Positions 8,301 to 17,112 of a stretch of 64,000 bases of DNA are shown piece after piece; the first letter of the stretch is position 1, and every line of letters starts with the position of its first letter. The position numbers and the translations under genes are program-made. This stretch comes from an uncultured Campylobacter sp. (GTDB taxonomy: Bacteria; Campylobacterota; Campylobacteria; Campylobacterales; Campylobacteraceae). The stretch is from NCBI RefSeq assembly GCF_937980635.1, contig NZ_CALJPG010000022.1:95897-159896 (forward strand). Direction: 5' to 3'. A model generated the notes under the pieces. That model had not been told where the DNA came from and searched no databases. It saw only the letters and a program-made list of their open reading frames with translations.

Positions 8301-11300
8301 CTGCTCTAGCTCCTGCTCGATGTTTGGGCGGCGCTTTTTGATCTCGCCCCCTATATTTTCGATCTCGCTTGCTCTGAATTTTAGCGGCTCCTCGTTTGCG
8401 TTCACGCCGCCGTCTCGCAAAACGATCGTATCGTCCGGGCTAACGTCAAAGGTGCTGAGCGGGTCTTTCTGCGCTCTTGCGGCATCGTCCAAGCCTAGGC
8501 GCGTCTGCACATTTCGTGCCTCCGCTTCGCCGTGCAGCTTCGCGTAGTTTGCATCGCCGCCAGCACCGCCCGTTGCAAAGCCCTCTTTGCTCTGCACCCA
8601 GTGTTGGATCTCGTGCATCAGCGTGGATCTGTCTTTTAAATTTTTAAGGGCGATCGTGTTACTCTGAGGATCGAAATAGCCTAAATTATTGCCATTTTTT
8701 GAATTTTGTGATATAATCTCTTCACCGTTCAAAGAGTGTTCTAAGGATTTTATATCACCAGAGCTTTGGGCGGTATATCTTACTTTCCCTTCTCTTATTA
8801 ATAATTCAAATTTACGTCCCGCCATAGGATAGTTTGATGTTACATCTATAGCTCCGTTGCGCTCTTTTGTTACTGAGGCAAATTTAACAACTCCTTTTTC
8901 ATCCGTAAAAGCCTTGAAAAAGAAAGTCGTGTCTTCGAAATCTACTATAAAAGAGGGTTTTTCTAGGGTAGGCTTTATCAATCCAAGATACTTTTCCCTC
9001 CCCTTAATTTGCAGCTTTTTAAATTGAAACGAGCCGATATTAACCTCTCCTATTGGAGTTTGAGCTTTACCTTGCGGAAAATCGGCTTTAAAATTTTCAA
9101 AAGTATATTCTTTTTTGACGAAAGGAGCCGCCTCTTTGGCGACGACGGATCGGTTGATCTGCCCGTCCTTTAGTAGGTATTTTTTCTCTAGCTCTTTTGC
9201 GAGCATCGCGCTGGACGTCGTGCTGTGCTCGTGCCAATTTTGCAAATTTGCGTCATATCTGACCTTTGGGTTTTCGAATTCCATAGGCTTTTTAAGGTTT
9301 CTGTCAGAGTAAAAGGTTATAATGTCCTCAAAGTCCGCAGGTCGAGGTAATTCGGCCGTGTAAGGCGTCCCTGCGGACTTGTTACTTGCTACGAGCCTAA
9401 ATCTCACCCCCTTGTCATCTTGCCATTCATAAACTCTAGCATTGCGTTTATTTATAAAAGGCTCTTTATACTTTGCTAAATATTTACGCATGCTCTCGCC
9501 TAAATCTAAGAGCTCTTTTTTGCTTACATATCCTTCGCTGCCCTCATCGTTAAGGTGTCTTATTTTTATATGCTTTGCCCCCTCGCTTCTATCGCCTCTC
9601 GCATATCTTAAAGCTCCCTCTATTTGATCTAAGTCTTGTTTTACGTAGGTTGCTATTTTATTATTGTAGGTCACGTTATAGATGCCGCGCTTTTCTTTTT
9701 GCCCCGCATCCTTTGCAAGCATCGCACCGGACGGAGCGTCGCTTTGCATCTTTACGACTTTTACATCCCTAAGCTCGGGATAAGCCTTAAACAGCTCATC
9801 GTACTTTAGCAGATTGCCGAGCTTGCCGCCGCTTTGAAATTTAGGGTTTAATTTGGCGTCGCCATCGCCGATCTCAAATTTCCAAGCGCCGTCTTTGTCC
9901 CGAAACCAGCCTGTATCTCGCCAAATTTCTAACTCGTTTTTTCCCTCTTTCGCCATAGCCTGCGCTTTGCTTAACTTATCCGCTTTCACGGGGGCGTATT
10001 TCAGCTCGGCGTAGGCTTTCTCTCCTGCAAAAATTTGAGGCTCGAAGTCTAGCCCCGTCTTGTTTGCGACTTTGGTCTTGGCAAATTCTGCGGCGTTAAA
10101 TAGCGTCGTTTTCGCGCGAGATTTGATCTCATCGCCTAGAGCCTGCGCGAAAAGATCGGGGCGGTCGTTTGCGAGCGCTGGATAGGTCTTTGCCTGCTTT
10201 GCGGCGTAGGCTTTCATACTTGCGCGGAAACCCTTTCGGATCACCGCGACGCCGCCGAGCCCGCCGATGAAGCCCACCGCAAATCTCTCGGGGCTAAATT
10301 TGCCCTCCTCGTCGGTAGCGTTAAGCGCGCCGCCGCTAAGCCCTCCCGCAAGATGAGAGGTGAGATTAACGTTTACGAAGCCCTTTTTCATATCCTCGCC
10401 GAGCTTTGCGCCTTGCTTGGTGGAGCCTGCGCCCTCTTTTGCCGCAAGATCGCCGCCTTGAGACTCGCTTTTTAGCGCTGCGTCGCCTTGATCTGCCGCA
10501 TCTTGTGCTGAAACCACTCGCTGTTTTGAAGCTGCGGCATCAGCTGCGCTATCGCCTGAAGCGGCCCCGTATCGTCCCACGAGCTCATCGCCCGCGGCAT
10601 TTTTTGCATCCTCGCCGCCGAGTATAGCAGCAGATCCGCGCTGCGATGATACCTGCGCATCGCCTCCCGGTCCCCGCTCCGCTCGGCTTGGAGTATCGCC
10701 GAGATCAGAAACGCCCTTTGATACTCGCTCATCTTTTCCGCCAGCGCCTGCGCCGTTTGCGTCGGCTCCGCGATACGCCGCGTCTGCGTTTGCTTTGCCA
10801 TTCTGTGCTCTCCTTATCTTGCCGTCTTTGATGATCCAATCTTTCATTTGATTGTTTACGATGTCGTCGTATTCGGCTTTTGCGACCTTGGCGTCGATAT
10901 AGTTTTTTAGAAATTTTATATCCCCTTCGTCGTATGCCTGCATCGCCGCAGCCTGCACGTCGGGAGCGAAACCTTTGCTCGCCAAGCGCGCGCCGTATTG
11001 CTCGGTGGTGTAGGGGTGAGCTTTGATGTCGTTTTCCACCCGCCAAATGAAATTTTGCCCGGCATAGATCGGATCGACGTCCACTCCGTCGTTGTAGGCG
11101 CGGGTGTATTGAAGCTCCGCCTCCGTAGGTTTTATGCGCGAGTTTAGAAGCTCTCTCTGCGCCCGAGCGGAGAGGGTAGGATTTTCCTTTGCTATCTTTT
11201 CCGCCTCTCTTTGAATAGCCGCAAAGCGCTCTATGCCGTCCGCCCTCATCTGAGCTAGCTCGCTCGCGCGATCAGCGACGCGGCTTTGATACTCTCTCGC

Positions 11301-12809
11301 CCATTCAAGGCGGTTTGCGCGCTCGTAAAGCTCGTCCGCTTTTTTGTAAGCGCTCTCGCTCAAATGCGCCGAGCGGCGCGCTCCGCGCTCAAGCTCGCCC
11401 AAAATTTCATCTGCGGCGGCATCCGCGACGTTTTGGGTTTTGAGATACTGCCTTACCTGCTCGCGAGGTTCAAAATTTGATTGTGCCCCACTCGCGGCTT
11501 CAGCATTCTGCGCGCCCTGCGCCGTAGAGGATGGGGACGATTTGATCTCCTGCGTTCCGCCTGCGGCTTTGATCTCCTGCGCGCCTTGCGGGGCAGAAGC
11601 TGTATCATCAGCCGTATGAGCCGCGTCATCCGCCGCACGAGCCACGCTCTGCTCGCCCCCTGCCGCATCGCTCGCATTCGTTTTCGCGAGCTCGCCCGCT
11701 TTTGCTTCTTGGGCGCCTTGCGCTGCGTCGCTCGCCTTGAGCTCTTGCGAAGCGGAGCCCGCGCCCTCTTTTTGCGCTCCTCCGAGCCCGTCCAGAGCGT
11801 CATCGAGCGCCGCCGCATCATCCGCCGCTTTTGCGGCACCCTCCGCGCCGCCTGCGGCTCTTTGCCCTGCGTCTGCGGCTTTTGGCGTGCCGCGCAGATC
11901 CTCCGTGAAGTTTGAGACGTTATTTACTTTGCCGCGCGAAAGGGCGCTAAAAAGCGCATTGGCTCCGCCCATCACCAAGCCGCTTAAAAGATCGTCTCCG
12001 AGCCGCTGCCCGGTGGAAATTTTATCGTCCCCCGCGTTTCTTAGCTCGTTCATTCCTACGCCCATGGCGAAGCCCGTGCCCGCGCTTTTTGCGATATTCG
12101 CAAGCTTGGCGCCCTTGGTGAATATCCCAGCGGGTGCCGCAAGAAACGGATCTATAGCCCCGCCGACCTCTCCCCACTCTTTGTTGTTTTCGGCAATTAT
12201 TCGATCAAGCTCTTTGACATTGTCGTCGAAGAATTTACGGTTTTCTCCGAAAAACTGCTTCGCCCCCTCGGCCCCTAACTTGTCCGATATCCATTCGCCC
12301 CCGGTATTTACGGCGCGTCCGAATTGATTTGGGAATTTACCCACTCCCGCAAAAAGAGCAAAATCTTTATCTAGGCTATCGGCGGTAAGTCCGTTTTGCT
12401 TTATATCCACCGCTTTGCCCGTGATTTTAGGGCCTATGGTTAGGGGATTGATCCTGTTTATCAGCCGTCCCACGCGACTTGCGATGTCGATCTTATCAGG
12501 GTTGAGCTCTCTCCATCTCTGATCCGCCTCATCTACCGCTTTTTCATCGCCGCTGGTATCAAAAACGTTTCTAAGAAACCTATCCGACGCGCCCGCCGTA
12601 GCCTCGTCGTTGAGCTTTTTGGTATTCTCTGCGTCAAGCTTTTGGGCGATCGCCATCTTTGCGATGTCCTCTCGCACGCCGCTATCTGCAAACTCTTTCT
12701 TTTTCGCCTCGTATTGTTCCTTTGCAAGAGCTTTGATATATTCAGGGCTGTAGCCCTTGCTTTCAAGCTCGGCGATCCGCTCGTTGCCCAAAAAATCTCT
12801 TGCAGTCAT
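5379..12809 (-). CDS. Giant phage polyvalent / internal virion protein with metallopeptidase-like and toxin-nuclease-like domains
   Basis: At 2,476 residues this is the largest gene and the last of the late operon. Order of parts: a helical N-terminus; Gly/Ala segments near 240-295; an Ala-rich low-complexity stretch (about 305-465); helical parts; a second low-complexity stretch (about 680-830); a module with EIWRDTGWFRDKDGAWKFEI near 965; a region near 1078-1166 with KHIKIRHL and IITFYSDRN, like phage Barnase/EndoU/colicin-type (PBECR) domains; a second such region near 1290; a zinc-peptidase signature MHEIQHWVQ near 1395 followed by HGEAEARN; then about 800 helical residues with KNPFTHVYNVASN and a C-terminal Lys-rich coil. 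Proteins of this kind are injected with phage DNA or act as polyvalent effectors. The part encoded around 8640-9700 is AT-richer than the rest. It is tightly coupled to the upstream gene (TGATG overlap). Confidence 0.8.
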   Translation of the reverse strand: MTARDFLGNERIAELESKGYSPEYIKALAKEQYEAKKKEFADSGVREDIAKMAIAQKLDAENTKKLNDEATAGASDRFLRNVFDTSGDEKAVDEADQRWRELNPDKIDIASRVGRLINRINPLTIGPKITGKAVDIKQNGLTADSLDKDFALFAGVGKFPNQFGRAVNTGGEWISDKLGAEGAKQFFGENRKFFDDNVKELDRIIAENNKEWGEVGGAIDPFLAAPAGIFTKGAKLANIAKSAGTGFAMGVGMNELRNAGDDKISTGQRLGDDLLSGLVMGGANALFSALSRGKVNNVSNFTEDLRGTPKAADAGQRAAGGAEGAAKAADDAAALDDALDGLGGAQKEGAGSASQELKASDAAQGAQEAKAGELAKTNASDAAGGEQSVARAADDAAHTADDTASAPQGAQEIKAAGGTQEIKSSPSSTAQGAQNAEAASGAQSNFEPREQVRQYLKTQNVADAAADEILGELERGARRSAHLSESAYKKADELYERANRLEWAREYQSRVADRASELAQMRADGIERFAAIQREAEKIAKENPTLSARAQRELLNSRIKPTEAELQYTRAYNDGVDVDPIYAGQNFIWRVENDIKAHPYTTEQYGARLASKGFAPDVQAAAMQAYDEGDIKFLKNYIDAKVAKAEYDDIVNNQMKDWIIKDGKIRRAQNGKANADAAYRGADANGAGAGGKDERVSKGVSDLGDTPSRAERGPGGDAQVSSQRGSAAILGGEDAKNAAGDELVGRYGAASGDSAADAAASKQRVVSAQDAADQGDAALKSESQGGDLAAKEGAGSTKQGAKLGEDMKKGFVNVNLTSHLAGGLSGGALNATDEEGKFSPERFAVGFIGGLGGVAVIRKGFRASMKAYAAKQAKTYPALANDRPDLFAQALGDEIKSRAKTTLFNAAEFAKTKVANKTGLDFEPQIFAGEKAYAELKYAPVKADKLSKAQAMAKEGKNELEIWRDTGWFRDKDGAWKFEIGDGDAKLNPKFQSGGKLGNLLKYDELFKAYPELRDVKVVKMQSDAPSGAMLAKDAGQKEKRGIYNVTYNNKIATYVKQDLDQIEGALRYARGDRSEGAKHIKIRHLNDEGSEGYVSKKELLDLGESMRKYLAKYKEPFINKRNARVYEWQDDKGVRFRLVASNKSAGTPYTAELPRPADFEDIITFYSDRNLKKPMEFENPKVRYDANLQNWHEHSTTSSAMLAKELEKKYLLKDGQINRSVVAKEAAPFVKKEYTFENFKADFPQGKAQTPIGEVNIGSFQFKKLQIKGREKYLGLIKPTLEKPSFIVDFEDTTFFFKAFTDEKGVVKFASVTKERNGAIDVTSNYPMAGRKFELLIREGKVRYTAQSSGDIKSLEHSLNGEEIISQNSKNGNNLGYFDPQSNTIALKNLKDRSTLMHEIQHWVQSKEGFATGGAGGDANYAKLHGEAEARNVQTRLGLDDAARAQKDPLSTFDVSPDDTIVLRDGGVNANEEPLKFRASEIENIGGEIKKRRPNIEQELEQSVEQIYKDSYKDHDTAGEVLDAVRTGNFDALSQGVQTNLSESQLARLKKDIAGAKLTHISRDGFTFKKRGKNGDEQMIFIDMDEGGRARINAYSKAHIDESIRTNETMFDRLFGDDEALKNYSFETKAKFLNEKDPIKAEQILKKADQRRFAAQIANKSKQEQEKLQAEYARAARQADPFNPDMPTMNDLLGKTDALLGSYGGADGKWAQFVDTLWRKGINKYENAVDHIFEGENTPAWVKKGMSVLDLRNAAKREIDGAIESFFRESAAINAQARTAAKYLDKFDAAQSEQLFNALDGKIAKTDLPEELQATYQKLRDAIDHNANELIKAGALKQENKLTDYIGHYYDEYMQNERGKISRTLGKFYARKDLSEAQKRALGLRTDISFVVANTLAKQRTQLLKARALEGIANRFGLDEIPAAAKQGQYVRISDETVGGGIKKFGALGGKYVPKEVAEALKSTQALGGQLGALEKYWQPLIDHIKVNVTVKNPFTHVYNVASNAVLAFLHGDEKALASWALLGRQQRQEYWKLARRLGLDSAMDDLEGAIKGLKPKNDAEAFGIVGKAMDFLSTAGKNIYMSEGSAVGRAARKAYAWEDEIFKIARFKKNLDAIAAKRGYAAGDLSKFSEKELAAAMSDAQYHYVDYSTHFNGFLRKSDKWGLMPFLHYSVKSTPMVIKAILKNPHRFAMMQAAFIAADAAGLSLSSIIADTEKENLTKPKWAQSSKFPNVFGLKAWARIGDSDTYFNAGRAAPGFRFDDVFEGGWGFVGGLVNIANGKSTLGYNITSEDDPKAVKVAKSVKEAAKNYLPTLTIGRYGQQLGEQALSDITGDKDFAPKDYNKDELGYAGILKRGVGARRFNQQKELNAELGKLRKQREELEYVKVPDSKDADKVEKAIKHNEKLEKMSASEKAEKQKQIDRKLEIFKEVADAEGFEFDVQSLKRLRDEKKQRKFAPKKFDPALISRPQIGKFSQ

Positions 12810-13681
12810 CAGTTTGCTCCATCGTCCATATCGCTATCAAGCGAGGAGTTAAATTTAGCGTTAGGATTTTTCTTTTTCCACTCGATCGCTTGATCCACTT
12901 TCGCCTTTGCGTCGGTAAGGGTTACCCCTTGATTCATCAGCGCTTTGATATTTTCGCGGCGATTTTGAGGATCACCGAGCTCATCCATCTGGCGAGCCTC
13001 GCGCTGCTTATCGATATTTACCTTTTCCATAAGCCAAGGATCGGTATAATAGTTTCCTTTGTCGTCCCAGCTTACGTGTCCGCTGTCGCCGTATTGCTCG
13101 ACAAATTTAGAATCTACGGGAATGTTTTTCTTGAATATATCGACCTTGTTCTCTTTAAAGTTTTTCTCGAGATTGTTCCCCCATTTTCCAAGCTCCTCAT
13201 CGGTGTAGCCCGCCGTTTCTTTCGGGTAGAGTTTGCGTAGATAGGCTACGTTATCCGCCGTTTGCTGAACCTTTGCCGCAGCTTCGGACTCCTCTTTGGC
13301 TCGCTTTCGACCTTGTTCGGTGAGCTCTGCGTTAAGCCTAGCCACAGAAAGGCCGTAGTCTCTGTTGTCCTTAAAGATGGTGTGATCGAGCTTCGCCCTA
13401 TCCAGTCCATAATCCCTATCGTCTTTAAGGATAGTGTGATCGAGTTTCTTTTTATCCAGCCCGTAATCCCGATCATCCTTAAATTTTAGGTAGTCAAACT
13501 TATCCGCCTCCATCTTTTCGGCTCGCGCTTGGCGCGCAAGGTCTGAATCGAACTTCTCTCTGGCGTGTCCAAGCTCGCCGAGCTTTACGAGGCTATCGCC
13601 GATCGCTGCGACCCCCTGCCCTAGAGCCGCGCCGCGATTTATGCTCGGCTCGCGCAGATATCTTATATCAAAATATGCCAT
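12809..13681 (-). CDS. Phage protein of unknown function with 18-residue tandem repeats, ejection-protein candidate
   Basis: The 290-residue protein is highly charged and predicted helical, with no membrane segment. Residues 68-121 are three tandem copies of an 18-residue unit beginning KDDRDYGLD, flanked by helical coils. The start is supported by AAGGAG just before the ATG. The stop overlaps the start of the giant gene, and the small gene at 13736-13978 precedes it. Position between the small core-like protein and the giant protein suggests an internal virion or DNA-ejection component; this is inference from order only. I do not recognise a family. Confidence 0.7.
   Translation of the reverse strand: MAYFDIRYLREPSINRGAALGQGVAAIGDSLVKLGELGHAREKFDSDLARQARAEKMEADKFDYLKFKDDRDYGLDKKKLDHTILKDDRDYGLDRAKLDHTIFKDNRDYGLSVARLNAELTEQGRKRAKEESEAAAKVQQTADNVAYLRKLYPKETAGYTDEELGKWGNNLEKNFKENKVDIFKKNIPVDSKFVEQYGDSGHVSWDDKGNYYTDPWLMEKVNIDKQREARQMDELGDPQNRRENIKALMNQGVTLTDAKAKVDQAIEWKKKNPNAKFNSSLDSDMDDGAN
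13319..13480 (-). repeat. Three tandem 54-bp units inside the coiled phage protein gene
   Basis: The units encode KDDRDYGLDKKKLDHTIL, KDDRDYGLDRAKLDHTIF and a diverged third copy beginning KDNRDYGLSVARL. The first two differ at only three residues, so the array is a recent duplication within the gene; the third is older. Copy number may vary between related prophages. Confidence 0.85.
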
Positions 13682-13735
13682 TTTGCTCTCCTTATGCCTT
13701 GCGGGCGGTGCGTCCGCCCCTATAAATTTCTAGCC

Positions 13736-13978
13736 CTAGATGGTGGATGCGGACGGCGTCGCGTTCCACAGCGAGGCGTCCCAAGCGCTATTGAGCGCCG
13801 CTTGCGCCTGCTTCTTTCTCGCCCTCTCCTCGCGAAGAAGATCCGCATTGAGATTGTATGTCCGCTCCGCAGCCTTGGCCTGCTGCCTTGCGGCGTAGGC
13901 GTTGCCGATGCCGCCCGCCAACGCGCCCAGCCCGGTCAATACGTCGCTACCTTTGACGTTTTTTAGCCAATCCCACAT
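13736..13978 (-). CDS. Small phage protein, internal core-like
   Basis: The protein has 80 residues. It opens with MWDWLKN, then a Gly-rich hydrophobic stretch (VLTGLGALAGGIGNAYAA), then an Arg/Lys/Glu/Ala-rich helix. This is the pattern of the small internal core or ejection proteins of podoviruses. The start is backed by AAGGAT seven bases upstream on the minus strand. It heads the group of three probable internal proteins ending with the giant gene. Function is inferred from shape and position. Confidence 0.6.
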   Translation of the reverse strand: MWDWLKNVKGSDVLTGLGALAGGIGNAYAARQQAKAAERTYNLNADLLREERARKKQAQAALNSAWDASLWNATPSASTI

Positions 13979-14056
13979 TTTCTATCCTTTCATACTGAAT
14001 TTCTATCGATCTTAACCCCAAAAATCCTCATTTTTATAAACTTCGGCACGCCGAAT

Positions 14057-15637
14057 TTATAAATAAATTATGGGGTATAGTTCGCTTTTGCCGCCTTTTT
14101 TGCGGCGGCGCTTGGTTTGGTATCTTGCAATCCTATTTATCAAGAACTCTTCCTGCTCCGATCTAGCAATCCAAAATTGCCTTATCGCCGCATCGACGTC
14201 CATCTTGGCTCTTTCCGCCTCCGCTCGTATTTGAGGCGAACTGGTATAAAGAGACAGATTTTGATAAAATAGAGCAAGCGCTTCTAGCGCATTAAGCACT
14301 TCATCGGGATCGAGATCCATAAGCCGAAGAACCGGGCGGATCTCTTTCCACGGCATTATCTCCCAATACATATTAAAATTCCACGTCGATTGGACGGCGC
14401 GATCCATTTCGTCATCGGGCGTTTCCTCAAACTGATCGATCGGATGGTTAGCGAGTCCGCCCTTTACGTGTCCCTCCCCCGCAAGCGTGTTCGTGCTTAT
14501 GCTTTTTCCGCTCGGAGCTCGCCACTCATTCGTTTTTGATTGGTAGGTATATCCGCCGTAGGTTAGAGGCTTTTGCACCTGCGCGGCGGCGGCAAAGCCC
14601 GCCACCATCGCGCCGAGCGAAACCGCAGAGGCAAGCGCCGCGGACGAGCGAGCCTGTAATGCGCTAAGCGCATACCCAAAGCCCAGAGTCGCGAGCGCCA
14701 AACCAAAAGCCGCGCCGCCTACGTAGCCGATACTTTCGCCCCGGGCGTTAAATTGCGCACCGCTGAAAAGCGAATACGTCCCCGTGCTTGAGTTGTAGGT
14801 TCCGACCGGTCTTAAATTTGAATCCACGAGCTCGGTGGTATTGCTAAAGAGCGAATCCAGCCACTCGCTAAAGCTTAGCGGCTTTGAATATACGTTCAGC
14901 CCCGCGCCGCCCGTTTTTAAATTTGCCAGCCTTTCTCCGCCGAAGCCGAAGCTTAAATCTTTGCCCGTGGCGACCTCGTAGATCTCTGTAAGCAGCTCTT
15001 TTATTAAAAAACTCGTGCCGAAACTGCCGATATTTGAAGCTATCGTGCCGCCCCTTGAGATCAATTTGCCGGCATAATCCGCGATCGCGCCTATCGTGTC
15101 TTGAAATACCGCGTCCACGAGGGCGTCCGAGCTAAATTTCCAATCGATCAGCGATTCGGCGAAATAGCGCCCCGTAGCGCCGCCGTAATACTGCCCGATC
15201 TCACCCGCGATTCTTCGCAGATTCTCGCTTTCAATCTCGCGCACGCCCGTGCCACCGCCGCCCGAGGGGGCGGACGAAGAAAAGGAGCTTTGCGGGATTT
15301 GCAATAGTCCGAATCCTAGCTGTAGCTTTCGCACCGCCTGTTTGATATGTTCATACGCCGCGCTGCCCTGTCCGCCTATATTCAGCTCGCTCGAAATCGG
15401 GCTTAGCGCAAACGCCGCAAAGTCCTCATTTAGAGACAAAATCGTATCGCTAAGGCTTACCGAGCCGTTTTCCATAAAGAGCCCCTCTAGGTTCGGCGAG
15501 GGCTTCGTGCCTGCGATATATCCCGCGCTGCCTGCGTAGAATATATCGAAGTTCTGCCCCGCAAGAGGATTTACGGGGTTGAAGTCATCGCGAGAGGCGA
15601 TGTCTAAGCTATCGTTTACGGCGATGAAGGTTCTCAT
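14057..15637 (-). CDS. Phage structural protein of unknown function, with hydrophobic hairpin
   Basis: The protein has 526 residues. The N-terminal part is Ser/Gly/Asn-rich and beta-like (about 1-130), followed by a Gly-rich linker and a helical region. A strongly hydrophobic Gly/Ala segment lies around residues 300-360 and could span a membrane twice. The C-terminus is helical and ends Lys-rich. It overlaps the upstream coiled-coil gene by four bases. A part in the tail or in a membrane-penetrating ejection channel would fit; no family was recognised. Confidence 0.65.
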   Translation of the reverse strand: MRTFIAVNDSLDIASRDDFNPVNPLAGQNFDIFYAGSAGYIAGTKPSPNLEGLFMENGSVSLSDTILSLNEDFAAFALSPISSELNIGGQGSAAYEHIKQAVRKLQLGFGLLQIPQSSFSSSAPSGGGGTGVREIESENLRRIAGEIGQYYGGATGRYFAESLIDWKFSSDALVDAVFQDTIGAIADYAGKLISRGGTIASNIGSFGTSFLIKELLTEIYEVATGKDLSFGFGGERLANLKTGGAGLNVYSKPLSFSEWLDSLFSNTTELVDSNLRPVGTYNSSTGTYSLFSGAQFNARGESIGYVGGAAFGLALATLGFGYALSALQARSSAALASAVSLGAMVAGFAAAAQVQKPLTYGGYTYQSKTNEWRAPSGKSISTNTLAGEGHVKGGLANHPIDQFEETPDDEMDRAVQSTWNFNMYWEIMPWKEIRPVLRLMDLDPDEVLNALEALALFYQNLSLYTSSPQIRAEAERAKMDVDAAIRQFWIARSEQEEFLINRIARYQTKRRRKKGGKSELYPIIYL

Positions 15638-16263
15638 TTTTTGATCTCAAAGTTCCCCGGCATGATGTTCGTCAGCTCATCTTTGAGCAGAGTGGCGATG
15701 ATGTTAAAAAGCACCTTGTTCATATCCGCAGGCACCGTCAAGCCGCCGTTGAGCGTGTTTTGCAAAAAGTCGCCGATCACGCTGCCGCCTTTGATTAGAC
15801 GGTTGTCCTTGACCTGCCTATTTATCGCATCTTGCTGCGCCTTGGCAAGGGCTAGATCGCCCCTTGTCTTGTCGATTTGAGCTGCGAGCATATCTTTTTG
15901 AAGCTTGAGCTGCTCTATCTCAAGCGGCATTCGCTGCCTTTGCAGATCGATCTTTAGCTGCTCGGTCTCTATCTGCTTGCCGAGCAAGTTCGTTTGAGCT
16001 TCGAGCTGTTGCTTTCGCAAAGGAAGCTCCTCGCTTTCGCTTAGAAGCCGCAGAGCGATCTCTTGGCTGCTCGTCGTTACGCTCTGCGTCATTGAGACGA
16101 GGGTGCTGCAAAGCATCTCAAATTTTTTGTCGTTTGCGAGCCCGTATTTCTCAAAATACTCATCGATCTTGGCGGTAAATTTTTGATACGGCGTGTCGTT
16201 CGCCATAGTATCGCCGAGCACGCGCCTGTAAAGCTCGCTATACGCTTCTTTGAAATCAGCCAT
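15634..16263 (-). CDS. Phage coiled-coil protein of unknown function
   Basis: The protein has 209 residues. Residues about 60-150 form a long coiled coil rich in Gln, Leu, Glu and Lys, with many Q-L-K-L repeats, followed by a short globular C-terminus with a GGSVIGDF turn. It sits directly after the lysozyme gene and overlaps the next structural gene by four bases (ATGA). Similar coiled proteins occur among podovirus internal or tail components, but nothing specific identifies this one. Confidence 0.65.
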   Translation of the reverse strand: MADFKEAYSELYRRVLGDTMANDTPYQKFTAKIDEYFEKYGLANDKKFEMLCSTLVSMTQSVTTSSQEIALRLLSESEELPLRKQQLEAQTNLLGKQIETEQLKIDLQRQRMPLEIEQLKLQKDMLAAQIDKTRGDLALAKAQQDAINRQVKDNRLIKGGSVIGDFLQNTLNGGLTVPADMNKVLFNIIATLLKDELTNIMPGNFEIKK

Positions 16264-16696
16264 CTCGCAGCCCCCTTATGTAATTCTCAACCCTTTTTGG
16301 GGTTTGGCGATACAGCAGGCTTGCGCGTAGGTTTTTTGCCGCCTGAGCGTAGTTTCCCGCCTCTATGCAGCCCAGAGTATGACGGAAGCCCATAAGCCCC
16401 GCAAGCCCTAGTTGATACGCCATTTCGATTAGAGTGTCTTGCACGCTCTGTGGCTTGCTAGCCAGCCACGGCAGGCACTGAAAAACCCGCTTTTGAAGCT
16501 TCGCAACTTTCAAATTTAGGATTTTCTCTGCCGTTTCGCGGCTCATCGGCTCCGCCTTGCCCCCGTTGAGCTTGAGTTCGTCGGGACTAAGAGCGGCTAC
16601 CAAAAAGCCGTATCCCACGGTGGGTTTGCCTACGCTGTCTTTGTATATTCGCGTGCTAAATCCCTCGTGAGCTTTGATATTTTCGATGAGGCTCAT
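16256..16696 (-). CDS. Phage lysozyme (GH24, T4 type endolysin)
   Basis: The enzyme hydrolyses the N-acetylmuramic acid to N-acetylglucosamine bond in peptidoglycan to release phage. EGFSTRIYKDSVGKPTVGYG holds the catalytic triad in T4 spacing: Glu, Asp nine residues on, Thr six further. The protein is 146 residues from the ATG at 16696, chosen because GAGGAGGGG lies just upstream; a longer frame upstream lacks such a site. There is no signal peptide or SAR segment, so it should need the holin. The start overlaps the stop of the DUF5675 gene (ATGA), and the stop overlaps the next gene. Confidence 0.92.
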   Translation of the reverse strand: MSLIENIKAHEGFSTRIYKDSVGKPTVGYGFLVAALSPDELKLNGGKAEPMSRETAEKILNLKVAKLQKRVFQCLPWLASKPQSVQDTLIEMAYQLGLAGLMGFRHTLGCIEAGNYAQAAKNLRASLLYRQTPKRVENYIRGLRDG

Positions 16697-17112
16697 ATCC
16701 CCTCCTCGCTCGTGATTTCGATAAATTCTATGTGTTTGCCTATGCAAATTTTGAAAAAAGAGTTATAGGTTTTTACCGAGTTCGTAACCCCCGCGGCGTT
16801 GTGCCCGTCGCCTACAAGGATACACCCTGATGTTTCTTGTGGGCAGTTGCCCGTATGGATCAAAATATATCTATCTTTCGGCACACTCTCGTTCCATAGA
16901 AGTGGACACATTCGCTTCTGACTCGGGCTGTTGTGCCACTCCATTTGATACCTGCCCGCCGGAATCCGTCTGTCCTTGCCGCGCTCGGTAGTATCTGCGC
17001 CCGCTGGCTCTAGGGTGAAACACTCAAAAAGCCTTTTTCCGTCATCCGTTATCGTGAGTTTCCCAATCGTGCCGTCGTGAATGTTCTTGAATCTATTTAT
17101 CTTTATCTTCAT
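16693..17112 (-). CDS. DUF5675 family protein in the lysis cassette
   Basis: The 139-residue protein has the features of DUF5675: an N-terminal strand with TIGKLTI, a FECFTLEPAG segment, IPAGRY, HTGNCPQETSGCILVG and a C-terminal IEFIEI strand. The family is common beside phage lysozymes, and its activity is not established. The Cys-Pro-x5-Gly-Cys segment resembles the active-site layout of small beta-barrel peptidoglycan-acting enzymes, but that is only a resemblance. The start at 17112 is preceded by GGAGG with eight-base spacing. It overlaps the holin and lysozyme genes. Confidence 0.8.
   Translation of the reverse strand: MKIKINRFKNIHDGTIGKLTITDDGKRLFECFTLEPAGADTTERGKDRRIPAGRYQMEWHNSPSQKRMCPLLWNESVPKDRYILIHTGNCPQETSGCILVGDGHNAAGVTNSVKTYNSFFKICIGKHIEFIEITSEEGI

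Noticed and set aside
11453..11915. Long frames on both strands inside the Ala-rich part of the giant gene
   Set aside because: Shadows created by the GC-rich low-complexity coding; no ribosome sites.
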